Below, one piece after another: positions 42,611 to 51,094 of a stretch of 64,000 nt of DNA. Source of the stretch: Sphingomonas_D zeicaulis (GTDB lineage: Bacteria; Pseudomonadota; Alphaproteobacteria; Sphingomonadales; Sphingomonadaceae); the NCBI RefSeq assembly GCF_050433225.1, contig NZ_JBNPXQ010000013.1:27329-91328 (forward strand), written 5' to 3'. The notes below the pieces were generated by a model. It had not been told where the DNA came from. It made no database searches and saw only the letters and a program-made list of their open reading frames with translations. Position 1 is the stretch's first letter, and every line of letters begins with the position of its first letter. Both the position numbers and the translations under genes were made by a program.

Positions 42611-44016
42611 GCGCATTCGATGTGGCCATCGTCGGCGGCGGCCCTGCGGGCATGGCGGCGGCCGAACGCACCATGGCCGCGGGCCTCTCGACCTGCATCA
42701 TCGACGAGCAGCAGCGTCCCGGCGGGCAGATCCTGCGTCAGCCGCCCGCGGGCTTTTCGGTGCGGGGCTGGTTGAACGGCAGACCATATCGCAAGGCGCG
42801 CGCGCTGCTCACACGGGTAAGCGGCGACACGCGTCTGCACTGGCTGGGCGGCCGCTCTGTTCTGGGCCTTGCGACCGGTCCCGGGCCGGCTGCCGGCATC
42901 GCGCTGACGCTCGCAGGCACGGCGGGGGGTGTCGAGCGGATCGAGGCAGCACGGGTTGTCATTGCCGGAGGCTGTTACGACATGCCCGTGGCTCTTCCGG
43001 GTTGGACCCTTCCGGGCGTGATGAGCGCGGGTGCCGTGCAGACTCTGTTAAAGGCCCAGCAGGTTCTGCCCGGCCAGCGCATCCTGCTGTTCGGGACCCA
43101 TCCGCTCATGATCGTGCTGGCGCGGCAAATTGCCGAGGCGGGTGGCACGGTGGTCGCCGTCTGCTTCGCACAATCCTTCGCGGCAATGGCGAGGACGGCG
43201 CTGCGCCATCTGCCACGTGCCCTGTCAGCACCAGGCCCATTGCTCGAGGCGCTGTCGGGCATGGCTGCGCTCCGCCGGGCGCGCGTGACGGTCCGCTTCG
43301 ACACGATGGTGCAGCGCTGCGAGGGCAGCGACGTCCTCGAGCGGGCGATACTGGCCCGCGACGAACCCATCGCTTGCGATGTCGCGGCGATGTGCTTCGG
43401 CTTTCTGCCTCAAACGGATCTGGTCCGCCAGGCGGGCGCCGCGGTCCGCTGGAGCGAGCCTGCGGGCGGCTGGGAAGCCGTTCACGACGGGGCGATGCGG
43501 GCCACCGCCCCGAACCTTTACGTCGCGGGCGAGACGACGGGCGTGGCCGGCAGCGACGTCGCGATGGCCGAGGGCGCCATCGCCGGGCTTGCCGTCGCAC
43601 TCGATGCAGGCGCCTTGACAGCGCAGGAGGCGACCGCCGCGATGCGCAAACCCCGGGGGCGACGAAGCGCGCTGAACGGTTTTGTGGCGTTGTTGAGGGC
43701 CGTGGCCGATCCAACACCCTGGATCCCGCAACCGGCGGACGGGACGATAATGTGCCGCTGCGAAGACGTTTCAGCAGCCGAAGTGGATCAGGCGATCGCG
43801 GATGCCATCGCCGTTGGCGAATCCTTCGGCGCGAGTGCGGTCAAGCTGCGATGCCGGGCGGGGATGGGCCTGTGCCAGGGGCGTGGCTGCGAACATGCGC
43901 TTGTGCGTCGCATCGCGCATGCACGGGGATGCCCCGAAAGCGAGATAGAAAGCTTTCGGGCTCGCTTCCCGGCACGCGCTGTGTCGGTCGGCGACCTGTT
44001 GGCGGCCGGCGACTGA
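42607..44016 (+). CDS. FAD/NAD(P)-binding oxidoreductase with BFD-like Fe-S end
   Basis: The 469-residue protein starts with FDVAIVGGGPAGMAAAERTM, has a second nucleotide-binding fold in the middle (RILLFGTHPLMIVLARQIAE) and a C-terminal bacterioferredoxin-ferredoxin-like cysteine domain (about 385-450; MCRCEDVS, RCRAGMGLCQGRGC). This is the HcnB-type subunit. The ATG shares ATGA with the 2Fe-2S gene stop. Together with its two partners it probably forms a membrane- or quinone-linked dehydrogenase of a D-amino or imino acid. It ends the operon, 180 bases before the VOC gene. Confidence 0.9.
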   Translation: MSAFDVAIVGGGPAGMAAAERTMAAGLSTCIIDEQQRPGGQILRQPPAGFSVRGWLNGRPYRKARALLTRVSGDTRLHWLGGRSVLGLATGPGPAAGIALTLAGTAGGVERIEAARVVIAGGCYDMPVALPGWTLPGVMSAGAVQTLLKAQQVLPGQRILLFGTHPLMIVLARQIAEAGGTVVAVCFAQSFAAMARTALRHLPRALSAPGPLLEALSGMAALRRARVTVRFDTMVQRCEGSDVLERAILARDEPIACDVAAMCFGFLPQTDLVRQAGAAVRWSEPAGGWEAVHDGAMRATAPNLYVAGETTGVAGSDVAMAEGAIAGLAVALDAGALTAQEATAAMRKPRGRRSALNGFVALLRAVADPTPWIPQPADGTIMCRCEDVSAAEVDQAIADAIAVGESFGASAVKLRCRAGMGLCQGRGCEHALVRRIAHARGCPESEIESFRARFPARAVSVGDLLAAGD

Positions 44017-44104
44017 TGTCAGCTGCGGACCCGGAACGTCCGCCCTTGCGACCGTGATCGATGCGCTGCGCATGCTCGATGGAAGTCGTGCTGCGCGGCT
44101 GATG

Positions 44105-44121
44105 TTGCGCCCATCGCAACA
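44105..44121. promoter_or_regulatory. LysR-type operator candidate
   Basis: GTTGCG-CCCAT-CGCAAC has perfect arms, and the symmetry extends to 44102-44124 (GATGTTGCG and complement). It lies 76 bases before the VOC gene. Confidence 0.6.
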
Positions 44122-44196
44122 TCTTCGTTCGATGGACGCCATTGCCCGAGCCAAGGTCCGGCGTAGGCTGATGAACGTCCAGCCGGAGCTTCTCGC

Positions 44197-44688
44197 ATGA
44201 CCGATGCCGCCAACGACCGTCCCATTTTCATCGAGGCCGATCACGTCTCCTGGACTGTGCCGGATGCCGACGCCGTTGCGCGATGGTATTGCGAGGTGAT
44301 GGGCGCAACCGAACTGTTCCGCATGGGGCCGCTGGATGCGGCTGATATTCCGCTGGGAGAGGACGGCCGCGACTGGATGGCCAGCCATGTCAACGTACCC
44401 GGCGCGCGTCTGAAGCTGATCATGCTCAAGCTGACAGCCAATCTCAATTTCCAGCTCGTCCAGTACGACAAACCAGCCGATCGCAGTCAAACCCTGCCGC
44501 GTAACTGCGACCGCGGCGGTCATCACCTCGGCATCAAGGTCGATGACGTAAGCAAGGCCGCCCGCTATCTTGCAGCCCATGGCTGCACCCCGATGGACGT
44601 CATCGACATCACGGAGGGGCCGCTTGCTGGAAAGAGGAACCTCTACATCCTCGATCCGTGGGGCCACCAGCTCGAGATCGTCGACTGA
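44197..44688 (+). CDS. VOC-superfamily protein (glyoxalase/dioxygenase fold)
   Basis: The 163-residue protein has two beta-alpha-beta-beta-beta halves. Likely metal ligands are the His in ADHVSWTV near residue 16, a His in GGHHLGIKVDD near 108, and the Glu of GHQLEIVD at the end. The family includes glyoxalases, ring-cleaving dioxygenases, isomerases and epimerases, so the step is not predictable; isomerisation of a keto or hydroxy acid would fit a pathway with aldolases. It is followed after 33 bases by a RidA-like gene and preceded by its own operator candidate. Confidence 0.82.
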   Translation: MTDAANDRPIFIEADHVSWTVPDADAVARWYCEVMGATELFRMGPLDAADIPLGEDGRDWMASHVNVPGARLKLIMLKLTANLNFQLVQYDKPADRSQTLPRNCDRGGHHLGIKVDDVSKAARYLAAHGCTPMDVIDITEGPLAGKRNLYILDPWGHQLEIVD

Positions 44689-44721
44689 TCGTTTCGCCTT
44701 CAATCCCGACCGGAGCCTTCG

Positions 44722-45126
44722 ATGACCAGCACACGCATCAATCCCGAGATGCTCTATCCAAGCGTTCAGTACGGCTTCTCACACGCGACACTCGATGACG
44801 CGACCGGTACGGTCCATCTTTCGGGCCAGGTGGCCTGGGATAAGGACTATAACGTGGTCGGCGGGTCGGACGTCGGGCTTCAGGCGCGGCAGGCCCTCGC
44901 GAACATCAAGGCAGTGCTGAACGAACTGGGCGTAGGTCCTGAGGCAGTGCTCCGCCTGCGGACCTTCATCGTCAATTATGACGTCTCGATGCTGGGCGCC
45001 ATCGGTCCAGAACTGGCAGCATTCTATGGCGATGCGGTGCCCGCATCGAACACCGTGGTCGGCGTTCAGGCGCTGGCGATGCCCGATTTCCTGATCGAGA
45101 TCGAGGCCGTCGCAACGATCAGATAG
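44722..45126 (+). CDS. RidA/YjgF-family protein lacking the catalytic arginine
   Basis: The 134-residue protein has the RidA trimer fold: HLSGQVAWD, LNELGVGPEAVLRLRTFIV, and the end FLIEIEAVATI with the conserved Glu. The position that carries the catalytic arginine in active RidA (P-A-R-S/T) reads P107-A-S-N here, so Ser109 replaces Arg. RidA proteins with the arginine hydrolyse reactive imines and enamines; without it the protein may bind rather than hydrolyse, or act on another compound. Its neighbours include an imine-producing dehydrogenase. Confidence 0.85.
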   Translation: MTSTRINPEMLYPSVQYGFSHATLDDATGTVHLSGQVAWDKDYNVVGGSDVGLQARQALANIKAVLNELGVGPEAVLRLRTFIVNYDVSMLGAIGPELAAFYGDAVPASNTVVGVQALAMPDFLIEIEAVATIR

Positions 45127-45512
45127 ATCGCACGGCGCGGCCGATGATCCTCAAAGGCCATCGATTTCCGCGCCGGTTTGCCTGCGCTTCGTGCCGCCTG
45201 CATCCGGCAGGGCATCAACCGCAAGCCGCCGATCCCGCACGATGCCGCGCTCTGCCAAGGCGGCGATAGGATCGCGACCATATTCGGAAAATTCAAGGAG
45301 GGGCGGCGCATCCCACCCGCAACGACGGCTCCCGGCGCCACTTCATGTCAGCCATCGGCATCGCTGCTACCGTCCTTTTTTGGCTTGATCGGCAGGACCT
45401 GAGGCTGCCGTCTAGTTGCGGCCGATGCAATCAAGTTTCCCGCTGATGGCGCATCGCCCCCTTACAACCTTGCCGAGGCGGATGTCCCGCCGCGGCACTC
45501 AAGGGGATGGTC
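45127..45512. other. Intergenic region before the second DHDPS gene
   Basis: About 385 bases without a convincing gene. The LysR-type site candidate at 45415-45431 lies here. Confidence 0.5.
45415..45431. promoter_or_regulatory. Degenerate LysR-type site before the second DHDPS gene
   Basis: GTTGCG-GCCGA-TGCAAT matches 10 of 12 arm positions with identical spacing, 82 bases before the start at 45513. Confidence 0.4.
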
Positions 45513-46520
45513 TTGGCCTGCAAGCGGAATCGTGTCGGGTGGAGGGGCTATTTTTCATCTGTCACAACTCCGTTCGACACCCACCTCGATCTGGATTTCC
45601 AGGCGCTTGGCGATCTGCTGGAGTGGCAGCACGCCCAAGGCATGCACGGCCTGATCATCGCCGGAACCGCCGGCGAATGGTTCAGTCTTGACGTTGCCGA
45701 GCGGCATGCCCTGTTTGACGCGGCCGGGTCGCAGATGGCGAGCCGGCTTCCGCTGATCGCCGGGTGCAGTGCGCACACGCCGGAAGAAGTGATCGTCCAT
45801 ATCGAGAAAGCTTATGTCGCCGGCTTTGCGGGCGCGCTCGTCACCCCTCCGCCGCGCGCCCGGCCGGTCGAGGGAGATATCCTCGCATTCTACACGACCG
45901 TTGCGAGGCACAGCCGCCTGCCGATCTGCGTCCATAACTGGCCACCGGGCACCGGGATAGACATGTCCCTTTCCCTGCTTGAACGGCTGGCCGCGCTCGA
46001 CATGGTCGTGGCGGTCAAGCATGCGACCGGCGATATCGGTCATTTCATGAAGACCTTCCTAGCCCTCCGTGACACGGTTCGCGTCTTCGGCCTGCCGCTC
46101 GACGAGGCCGGCTTGATGATGGTGAGGCTGCACGACGCCGACGGTACGATGGGCGCCGGCGGGGTACTCGGCTGCCATCAACCGGATTTCTTCAACCTGG
46201 CGTGGAAAGGCGATTTCGATGGCGCCCTGGCCTGCGGTGCCGGGGATCGCATCATCATGCGCGAATGGTTCACGCCTTCCCTGGTCGGACGCTTCGGGTC
46301 CGCCGCGGCAACCCTCAAGGCGGCGCTCGATGCGCGTGGTGTCCCAGGTGGACGCGTTCGGCCACCGTTTCAGGACCTGAGCACGGCCAGCGCCTCGCTC
46401 GTCGCAGCAACGATGGCCAGGCTCGGCTGCCAAGGAGATGCTGTTGGCCACGCCGGACGAAGCGCACGGTGGGCTGAAAGGCAGCCGACCTGCCACGCTA
46501 TTTTGCGCCAGCGACAATGA
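45513..46520 (+). CDS. DHDPS-family protein (copy 2) with altered catalytic residues
   Basis: The ~335-residue protein is a paralog of the gene at 40174, with shared blocks such as RVxWRGY, QGMHGLxxAG, ICVxNWPPGTGIDM and DGTMGAGGVLG. The Schiff-base lysine is kept (K169 in VAVKHATGD). However, the usual catalytic tyrosine is His141 (VHNWPPGTG), the TTG carboxylate motif reads TAG (GTAGEW), and the loop tyrosine of copy 1 is Arg (TPPPRARP). It may therefore run a different reaction, such as an aldol cleavage. TTG 45513 is favoured since AAGGGG is 6 bases upstream; ATG 45507 touches that site. Confidence 0.88.
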   Translation: MACKRNRVGWRGYFSSVTTPFDTHLDLDFQALGDLLEWQHAQGMHGLIIAGTAGEWFSLDVAERHALFDAAGSQMASRLPLIAGCSAHTPEEVIVHIEKAYVAGFAGALVTPPPRARPVEGDILAFYTTVARHSRLPICVHNWPPGTGIDMSLSLLERLAALDMVVAVKHATGDIGHFMKTFLALRDTVRVFGLPLDEAGLMMVRLHDADGTMGAGGVLGCHQPDFFNLAWKGDFDGALACGAGDRIIMREWFTPSLVGRFGSAAATLKAALDARGVPGGRVRPPFQDLSTASASLVAATMARLGCQGDAVGHAGRSARWAERQPTCHAILRQRQ

Positions 46521-46712
46521 AACCGCAGTGGCGATCTCATTGATCGCGGCGTGACGAAATGGAAGCATCTCAGGCGACCGCAAGGCCGGAAAGATACACG
46601 AGCTGAACGCGTCGGGACGAGCGCGGCATGCAGTCGGACTTCAGGGGGAAGACAGTGGCGCGCCTTCGCAATCGCGGCGGCGCCCTGCCTATGGCGCGAA
46701 AGGGTTGGACGG

Positions 46713-48800
46713 ATGAAAAAACGATACATAACCGCTACTTCGATTAGGGCACTGATCCGTGGGGGATTAGTTTCCGGAGCCCTCCTTGCTTCGGCACAGT
46801 CGGCGTACGCCCAGACCGCGGACGACCCGGACGCGTCCAATGACATCACGGTCACCGCCCGCAAGCGGACCGAGACCGCGCAGACGATCGCTGATCCGAT
46901 CAGCGTCGTGACCGAGGCGAAGATCGCGGGCGCTGATCTGCGCACCCTACAGGACGCGGTGCGATTGACACCAAACCTCGTCGTGCTCGACGGCCTCTAT
47001 CCTGGCTACAAGACCATCTCGTTCCGCGGCTTCACGACGCTGGGCCGGGATGGCGAGTTTCCCTTCGCGACCGTGGTCGATGGCGTGGTCCAGCCCGGCC
47101 AGATGTTCTTCCAGCAGGACCTCGTCAACGTCCAGCAGATCGAGATCCTGCGCGGTCCCCAGGGGACGCTGTACGGCGGCGGTGCGATCGCGGGCGCGAT
47201 CAACATCGTCACCCGGACCCCGACCGACGACTTCGGCGGCAACGCGTCATTCCAGTACCTTAACGGCGACGAGAAGCGCGCCGTGGTCGGCCTCTCCGGT
47301 CCGATCATCAAGGACAAGCTCTACTTTTCGACCGGTGCGAGCGCGTACAAGACCGATGGTCTGATCCAGAATCTCGCCAATGAAACGAACGCCGACTTCG
47401 GCAAGGGCCTGACCACGCGCAGTTCGCTGATCTTCACGCCGATCGAGGATATCAGGTTTGCGCTCAGCGCTTCGACTACCGATGCCAAGAATGGCGGTCT
47501 CTGGCTGGCACCTGTCCCGGACGAGGACTTCAAGGATGTCATTCCGCTTCCCAGCGAAAATCAGGCCGGCATCGTCCGCAGCAAGCTGCGCGCCTACTCG
47601 CTCAAGACGGATTGGGACATCCCTGGTCTCGCGACGCTGACGTCCGTTACCGCCTATTCGCGGGGCCGCGAATATACCACCGCCGACGCCGACTTTACCG
47701 CTGCCGATATCGCGTCCCAGACGGTCCGCTTCGTCGACACCACCTGGTCTCAGGAACTCCGCCTCACCTCCGCCGGCAGCGGCCCGCTCAAGTGGAACGT
47801 GGGCGGTTATTACCAGGACGAGAAGCGGGACTATCAGAGCAGCTACGATCCGGTCGGTGGGATCTCGAGCCTCAACGACAATCTTCGCCACTACGAGACG
47901 TTCGCGGTCTTCGGCCAGCTCTCCTACGAACTGACCGATCGGCTGGAGGTGACTGGCGGCTTCCGCTACGACTGGGAGGACCAGTCCTATCTGGACCGTT
48001 TGACCGGCCAGATCCTGAAGCAGAAGTTCAGCGAGCCGCAAGGCAAGGCCTCGGTGTCCTACAAATGGAGTCCGGACCTGTTCACCTATGCCACTTATTC
48101 CCGTGGCTATCGCAAGGGCGGCTTCAATCCGAGCAGCAGCGCGGAAACCCTGCTGTTTTATGATCCCGAAACGGCAGACAATTATGAAGTCGGCTTCAAG
48201 AGTAACTTCGGTGGCAGCCTGATCACGCTCAACGGCGCTGCCTTCTACACCGACTTCAAGGGCCAGCAATTCTCAACCTCGCGCGTGATCGAGAATGTCG
48301 GCATCTTCACCGCGATCTCGAATATCGGCAAGACCAAGGTGCTCGGCGCCGAGGCGGAACTTTCAATCCGTCCCGCACGCGGTCTCAGCATTTCGGGATC
48401 GCTCGGCTACTCGGACGTCAAGATCAAGGACTTCGTCCCTGAAAATCCCGACCTCTATCGCAACAATGTGATCCCGCAGATCTATCGCCTGACCGCCCAG
48501 GCCGGGATCGACTATGAGGCGTCGCTCGCCGACGACACGTCGCTTGTCTTCCATGGCGACGTTGCGCATCGCGGCAACGTCTACTGGGACGTGCAGAACG
48601 AACTTGAGACCGGCCCCAAAACCTTCTTCAACGCCAAGCTGACGGTGCGAAAGGGACCATGGTCGATTTCTGCAATCGGACGCAACCTCAGCAATGAGCG
48701 TACGCCAATGGCGGTTGGGCCCCATGCGCTCGGCAATGCGACGCTTGCGAGCTACAACACGCCCCGCCAGTACGGCGTCGAGGTCGGCATGAAGTTCTGA
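46713..48800 (+). CDS. TonB-dependent receptor
   Basis: The 695-residue protein has a signal peptide (cleavage near QSAYAQ), DITVTARKR at the TonB-box region, a plug (about 35-160; ISFRGFTTLGRDGEFPFATV, IEILRGPQGTLYGGGAIAGA) and a barrel ending in phenylalanine (YGVEVGMKF). ATG 46713 gives a proper leader; the 54 residues upstream in the open frame do not. A hairpin at 48807 follows directly, then the Tat-exported oxidoreductase set, so receptor and periplasmic oxidation may be linked. The receptor type is common in sphingomonad aromatic and glycoside loci. Confidence 0.92.
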   Translation: MKKRYITATSIRALIRGGLVSGALLASAQSAYAQTADDPDASNDITVTARKRTETAQTIADPISVVTEAKIAGADLRTLQDAVRLTPNLVVLDGLYPGYKTISFRGFTTLGRDGEFPFATVVDGVVQPGQMFFQQDLVNVQQIEILRGPQGTLYGGGAIAGAINIVTRTPTDDFGGNASFQYLNGDEKRAVVGLSGPIIKDKLYFSTGASAYKTDGLIQNLANETNADFGKGLTTRSSLIFTPIEDIRFALSASTTDAKNGGLWLAPVPDEDFKDVIPLPSENQAGIVRSKLRAYSLKTDWDIPGLATLTSVTAYSRGREYTTADADFTAADIASQTVRFVDTTWSQELRLTSAGSGPLKWNVGGYYQDEKRDYQSSYDPVGGISSLNDNLRHYETFAVFGQLSYELTDRLEVTGGFRYDWEDQSYLDRLTGQILKQKFSEPQGKASVSYKWSPDLFTYATYSRGYRKGGFNPSSSAETLLFYDPETADNYEVGFKSNFGGSLITLNGAAFYTDFKGQQFSTSRVIENVGIFTAISNIGKTKVLGAEAELSIRPARGLSISGSLGYSDVKIKDFVPENPDLYRNNVIPQIYRLTAQAGIDYEASLADDTSLVFHGDVAHRGNVYWDVQNELETGPKTFFNAKLTVRKGPWSISAIGRNLSNERTPMAVGPHALGNATLASYNTPRQYGVEVGMKF

Positions 48801-48806
48801 CCGTTC

Positions 48807-48837
48807 GGGCCGGTCGCCGGCATCGCGCGACCGGCCC
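48807..48837 (+). terminator. Hairpin after the TonB receptor gene
   Basis: An 11-base perfect stem (GGGCCGGTCGC and its complement) with a 9-base loop starts 7 bases after the receptor stop. With the next start only 21 bases beyond, it may be a partial terminator or attenuator. Confidence 0.65.
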
Positions 48838-48857
48838 TTCGATCGACGGGCAAGGCA

Positions 48858-49421
48858 TTGAACCGCAGAGATATCCTCAGATGGATCGCCGCCGCTGCGT
48901 TCAGCGCGCCGGCGATCGCGCGCAACCGGGAAGGTCACGCGGGACATGAGAGTGCAGGCCCGGCGCCTACCCTCCCCCCGCCCCCGTCCCACACGCCTTT
49001 TCCATCGGCGCGACGTGCAGCGCTGGAGCGCCTGATCGACCTCATTATTCCCGCGGACGAGACCCCCGGCGCAAAAGCAGCTGGCGTGGTCGACTTCGTC
49101 GAACTGATACACGAGCACTGGATGAATGACGGCGAACGGCAGCGCTGCGACGCCGAGCTTTCCCTGGTTCTTGCGGCTTTCGCTGTGGGCGGCGATGCGG
49201 TGCGCCTGCTGTATGATGGGCAACGTTTCAAAGCGCCGACGCTGCGCAAGCTGACGATCTATGGTTATTACACGAGCGAAGCGGGCGCCAGCCAGGAGCT
49301 TGACCTGAACCTCGCGCCAGGAGCGTATGACGCCTGCGCAAAATGGAGCGTGGAGCAGCGCGCACCGTCGCTCTACATATGGGGCATCCCGATGAACCTT
49401 TCGACCGGCACCGGCGCCTGA
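48858..49421 (+). CDS. Gluconate-2-dehydrogenase subunit-3-like protein, Tat-exported
   Basis: The 187-residue protein begins with MNRRDILRWIAAAAF, a Tat signal, and continues with the small-subunit pattern ALERLIDLIIPADETPGAKA ... VVDFVELI and a later LTIYGYYTSEAGASQELD. Subunit 3 proteins assist or form complexes with GMC flavoproteins and are exported by Tat with the partner. The start is TTG 48858 (AAGG just upstream). The stop overlaps the GMC gene start (TGATG). No separate signal is seen on the GMC protein, so it probably hitch-hikes out with this one. Confidence 0.85.
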   Translation: MNRRDILRWIAAAAFSAPAIARNREGHAGHESAGPAPTLPPPPSHTPFPSARRAALERLIDLIIPADETPGAKAAGVVDFVELIHEHWMNDGERQRCDAELSLVLAAFAVGGDAVRLLYDGQRFKAPTLRKLTIYGYYTSEAGASQELDLNLAPGAYDACAKWSVEQRAPSLYIWGIPMNLSTGTGA

Positions 49422-51094
49422 TGGACGCCGACGTCATTGTCGTCGGCTCCGGTATCTCCGGCGGCTGGGCGGCCAAGGAACTGACCGAGCGCGGCTTCTC
49501 GGTCCTGCTGCTGGAGCGCGGCCGCCAGATCGATCCCGCCAGCGACTATGTCACCGAGCACCTCCCGCCCCACGACCTGCCGTTTCGCGGCTTCGGCGAC
49601 CGCCAGCGATATGCGCGCGACTACCAGGTCCAGTCGCTCATGGCCGGACTGTCCGAGGCAAACGCGCACTGGTTCGTGAACGATACGCAAAATCCCTATG
49701 AAAGCCCCACTGACGCGCCGTTCGCGTGGATCCGGGGCTATCACCTCGGCGGGCGGTCGATCACCTGGGGTCGTGCCTCCTTCCGGCTCGCCCCGCTCAA
49801 TTTCGCTGAGGCCGGCAGGGATGGCCACGGCATTGCGTGGCCGATCGGCTACGAGGATCTCGCGCCCTGGTACGCGCATGTCGAGCGCTTCATCGGGGTA
49901 AATGGCGATGCCGATGGCATCCCCTCGCTGCCCGATGGCGAGTTCATGCCGCCGCACGGCATGAACTGCGTCGAGGAACATCTGAAAGCTGCGGTTTCAG
50001 CGCGGTTCAGCGGCCGCCCGGTGATCAACGAACGCAGCGCCGTCCTGACCCGTCCGATCGGCGACCGGCAGCCATGCCATTATTGCGGTCCCTGCATCCG
50101 GGGCTGCTCGACCGGGTCCTATTTCAGCAGCGAGAGTTCGACCCTACCGGCAGCAAGGGCAACCGGCCGGCTCAAGGTGATGACGGATGTCATCGTCGAT
50201 TCGCTCGTCTACGATCCGGCAGCGAAGCGCGCATCCGGCGTCCGGATCATAGACGCCGGGCGACGGACGTCCGCCACAGTCTCGGCTCGCGTCATATTCC
50301 TCAACGCGTCCACCCTCGGAACCACCCAGATCCTGCTGAACTCGCTCGACCGTGAGAGCGGGCGCAGCTTCGCCAACCGGTCGGACGCGCTGGGCCGCTA
50401 CCTGATGGACCATGTCATGGGACCATTCGGCATCGGCACCATAGCCGGCTTCACTGATCGCCTGCCGATGGGCAACCGGCCCAGCGGCATCTACATCCCG
50501 CGCTTCCAGAACCTGTCCGGGTCGGACCGCCCGTTCCGGCGCGGCTATGGCTATCAGGGCAGCGCGTCGCGGCAGATGTGGAGCCGCGCCGGCGATGACA
50601 ACGATATCGGTCTTGCACTCAAGCGTCGGCTGCGTCAGCCGGGACCATGGCAGCTGTTCATCGGGGCTATGGGCGAATGCATGCCCTATGCCGACAATCG
50701 CGTGACATTGTCGTCCCGGACGGACAGCTGGGGTCGCCGGCAGCTTCACGTGGCCTTCTCATGGCGCGCCAACGAACTCGCGATGGCCGCCGATATGGCG
50801 AAGGAGGCCAAGGCAATGCTGGAGGCCGCCGGCGCGCATGATGTCGTTGTCGGCGATGCTCTCGGGCCAGGCGGTCTCGCCATCCATGAGATGGGCACGG
50901 CGCGGATGGGCAGCGATCCGGCGCAGGCGGTACTCAACGCGCGGAACCAATGTCATGACGCTGCCAATGTATTTGTCACCGACGGTGCCTGCATGCCGGC
51001 ATCGGCGGCGCAGAACCCCTCGCTGACCTATATGGCGCTGACCGCGCGCGCTGCCGCATTCGCTGCCGACCAGATGAAAACAGGAGTTCTGTGA
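49421..51094 (+). CDS. GMC-family oxidoreductase (glycoside-3-dehydrogenase-like large subunit)
   Basis: The 557-residue protein has the FAD fold VIVVGSGISGGWAAKELTE at the N-terminus, HLGGRSITWGRAS, a cysteine cluster CHYCGPCIRGCSTGSYFSS typical of the gluconate-2-dehydrogenase/glucoside-3-dehydrogenase branch, and the C-terminal GMC domain with AIHEMGTARMG (His) and QNPSLTYMAL (Asn). These enzymes oxidise sugar or glycoside hydroxyls, often at C3, using subunit 3 and a cytochrome c; no cytochrome gene is seen nearby. It is coupled to the TIM-barrel gene, which could act on a 3-keto-glycoside. Confidence 0.88.
   Translation: MDADVIVVGSGISGGWAAKELTERGFSVLLLERGRQIDPASDYVTEHLPPHDLPFRGFGDRQRYARDYQVQSLMAGLSEANAHWFVNDTQNPYESPTDAPFAWIRGYHLGGRSITWGRASFRLAPLNFAEAGRDGHGIAWPIGYEDLAPWYAHVERFIGVNGDADGIPSLPDGEFMPPHGMNCVEEHLKAAVSARFSGRPVINERSAVLTRPIGDRQPCHYCGPCIRGCSTGSYFSSESSTLPAARATGRLKVMTDVIVDSLVYDPAAKRASGVRIIDAGRRTSATVSARVIFLNASTLGTTQILLNSLDRESGRSFANRSDALGRYLMDHVMGPFGIGTIAGFTDRLPMGNRPSGIYIPRFQNLSGSDRPFRRGYGYQGSASRQMWSRAGDDNDIGLALKRRLRQPGPWQLFIGAMGECMPYADNRVTLSSRTDSWGRRQLHVAFSWRANELAMAADMAKEAKAMLEAAGAHDVVVGDALGPGGLAIHEMGTARMGSDPAQAVLNARNQCHDAANVFVTDGACMPASAAQNPSLTYMALTARAAAFAADQMKTGVL

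Noticed and set aside
46502..46518. TTTGCG-CCAGC-GACAAT before the TonB receptor at 46713, as another LysR site
   Set aside because: Only 8 of 12 arm positions match, which is too close to chance; the receptor may be read from the DHDPS2 promoter.
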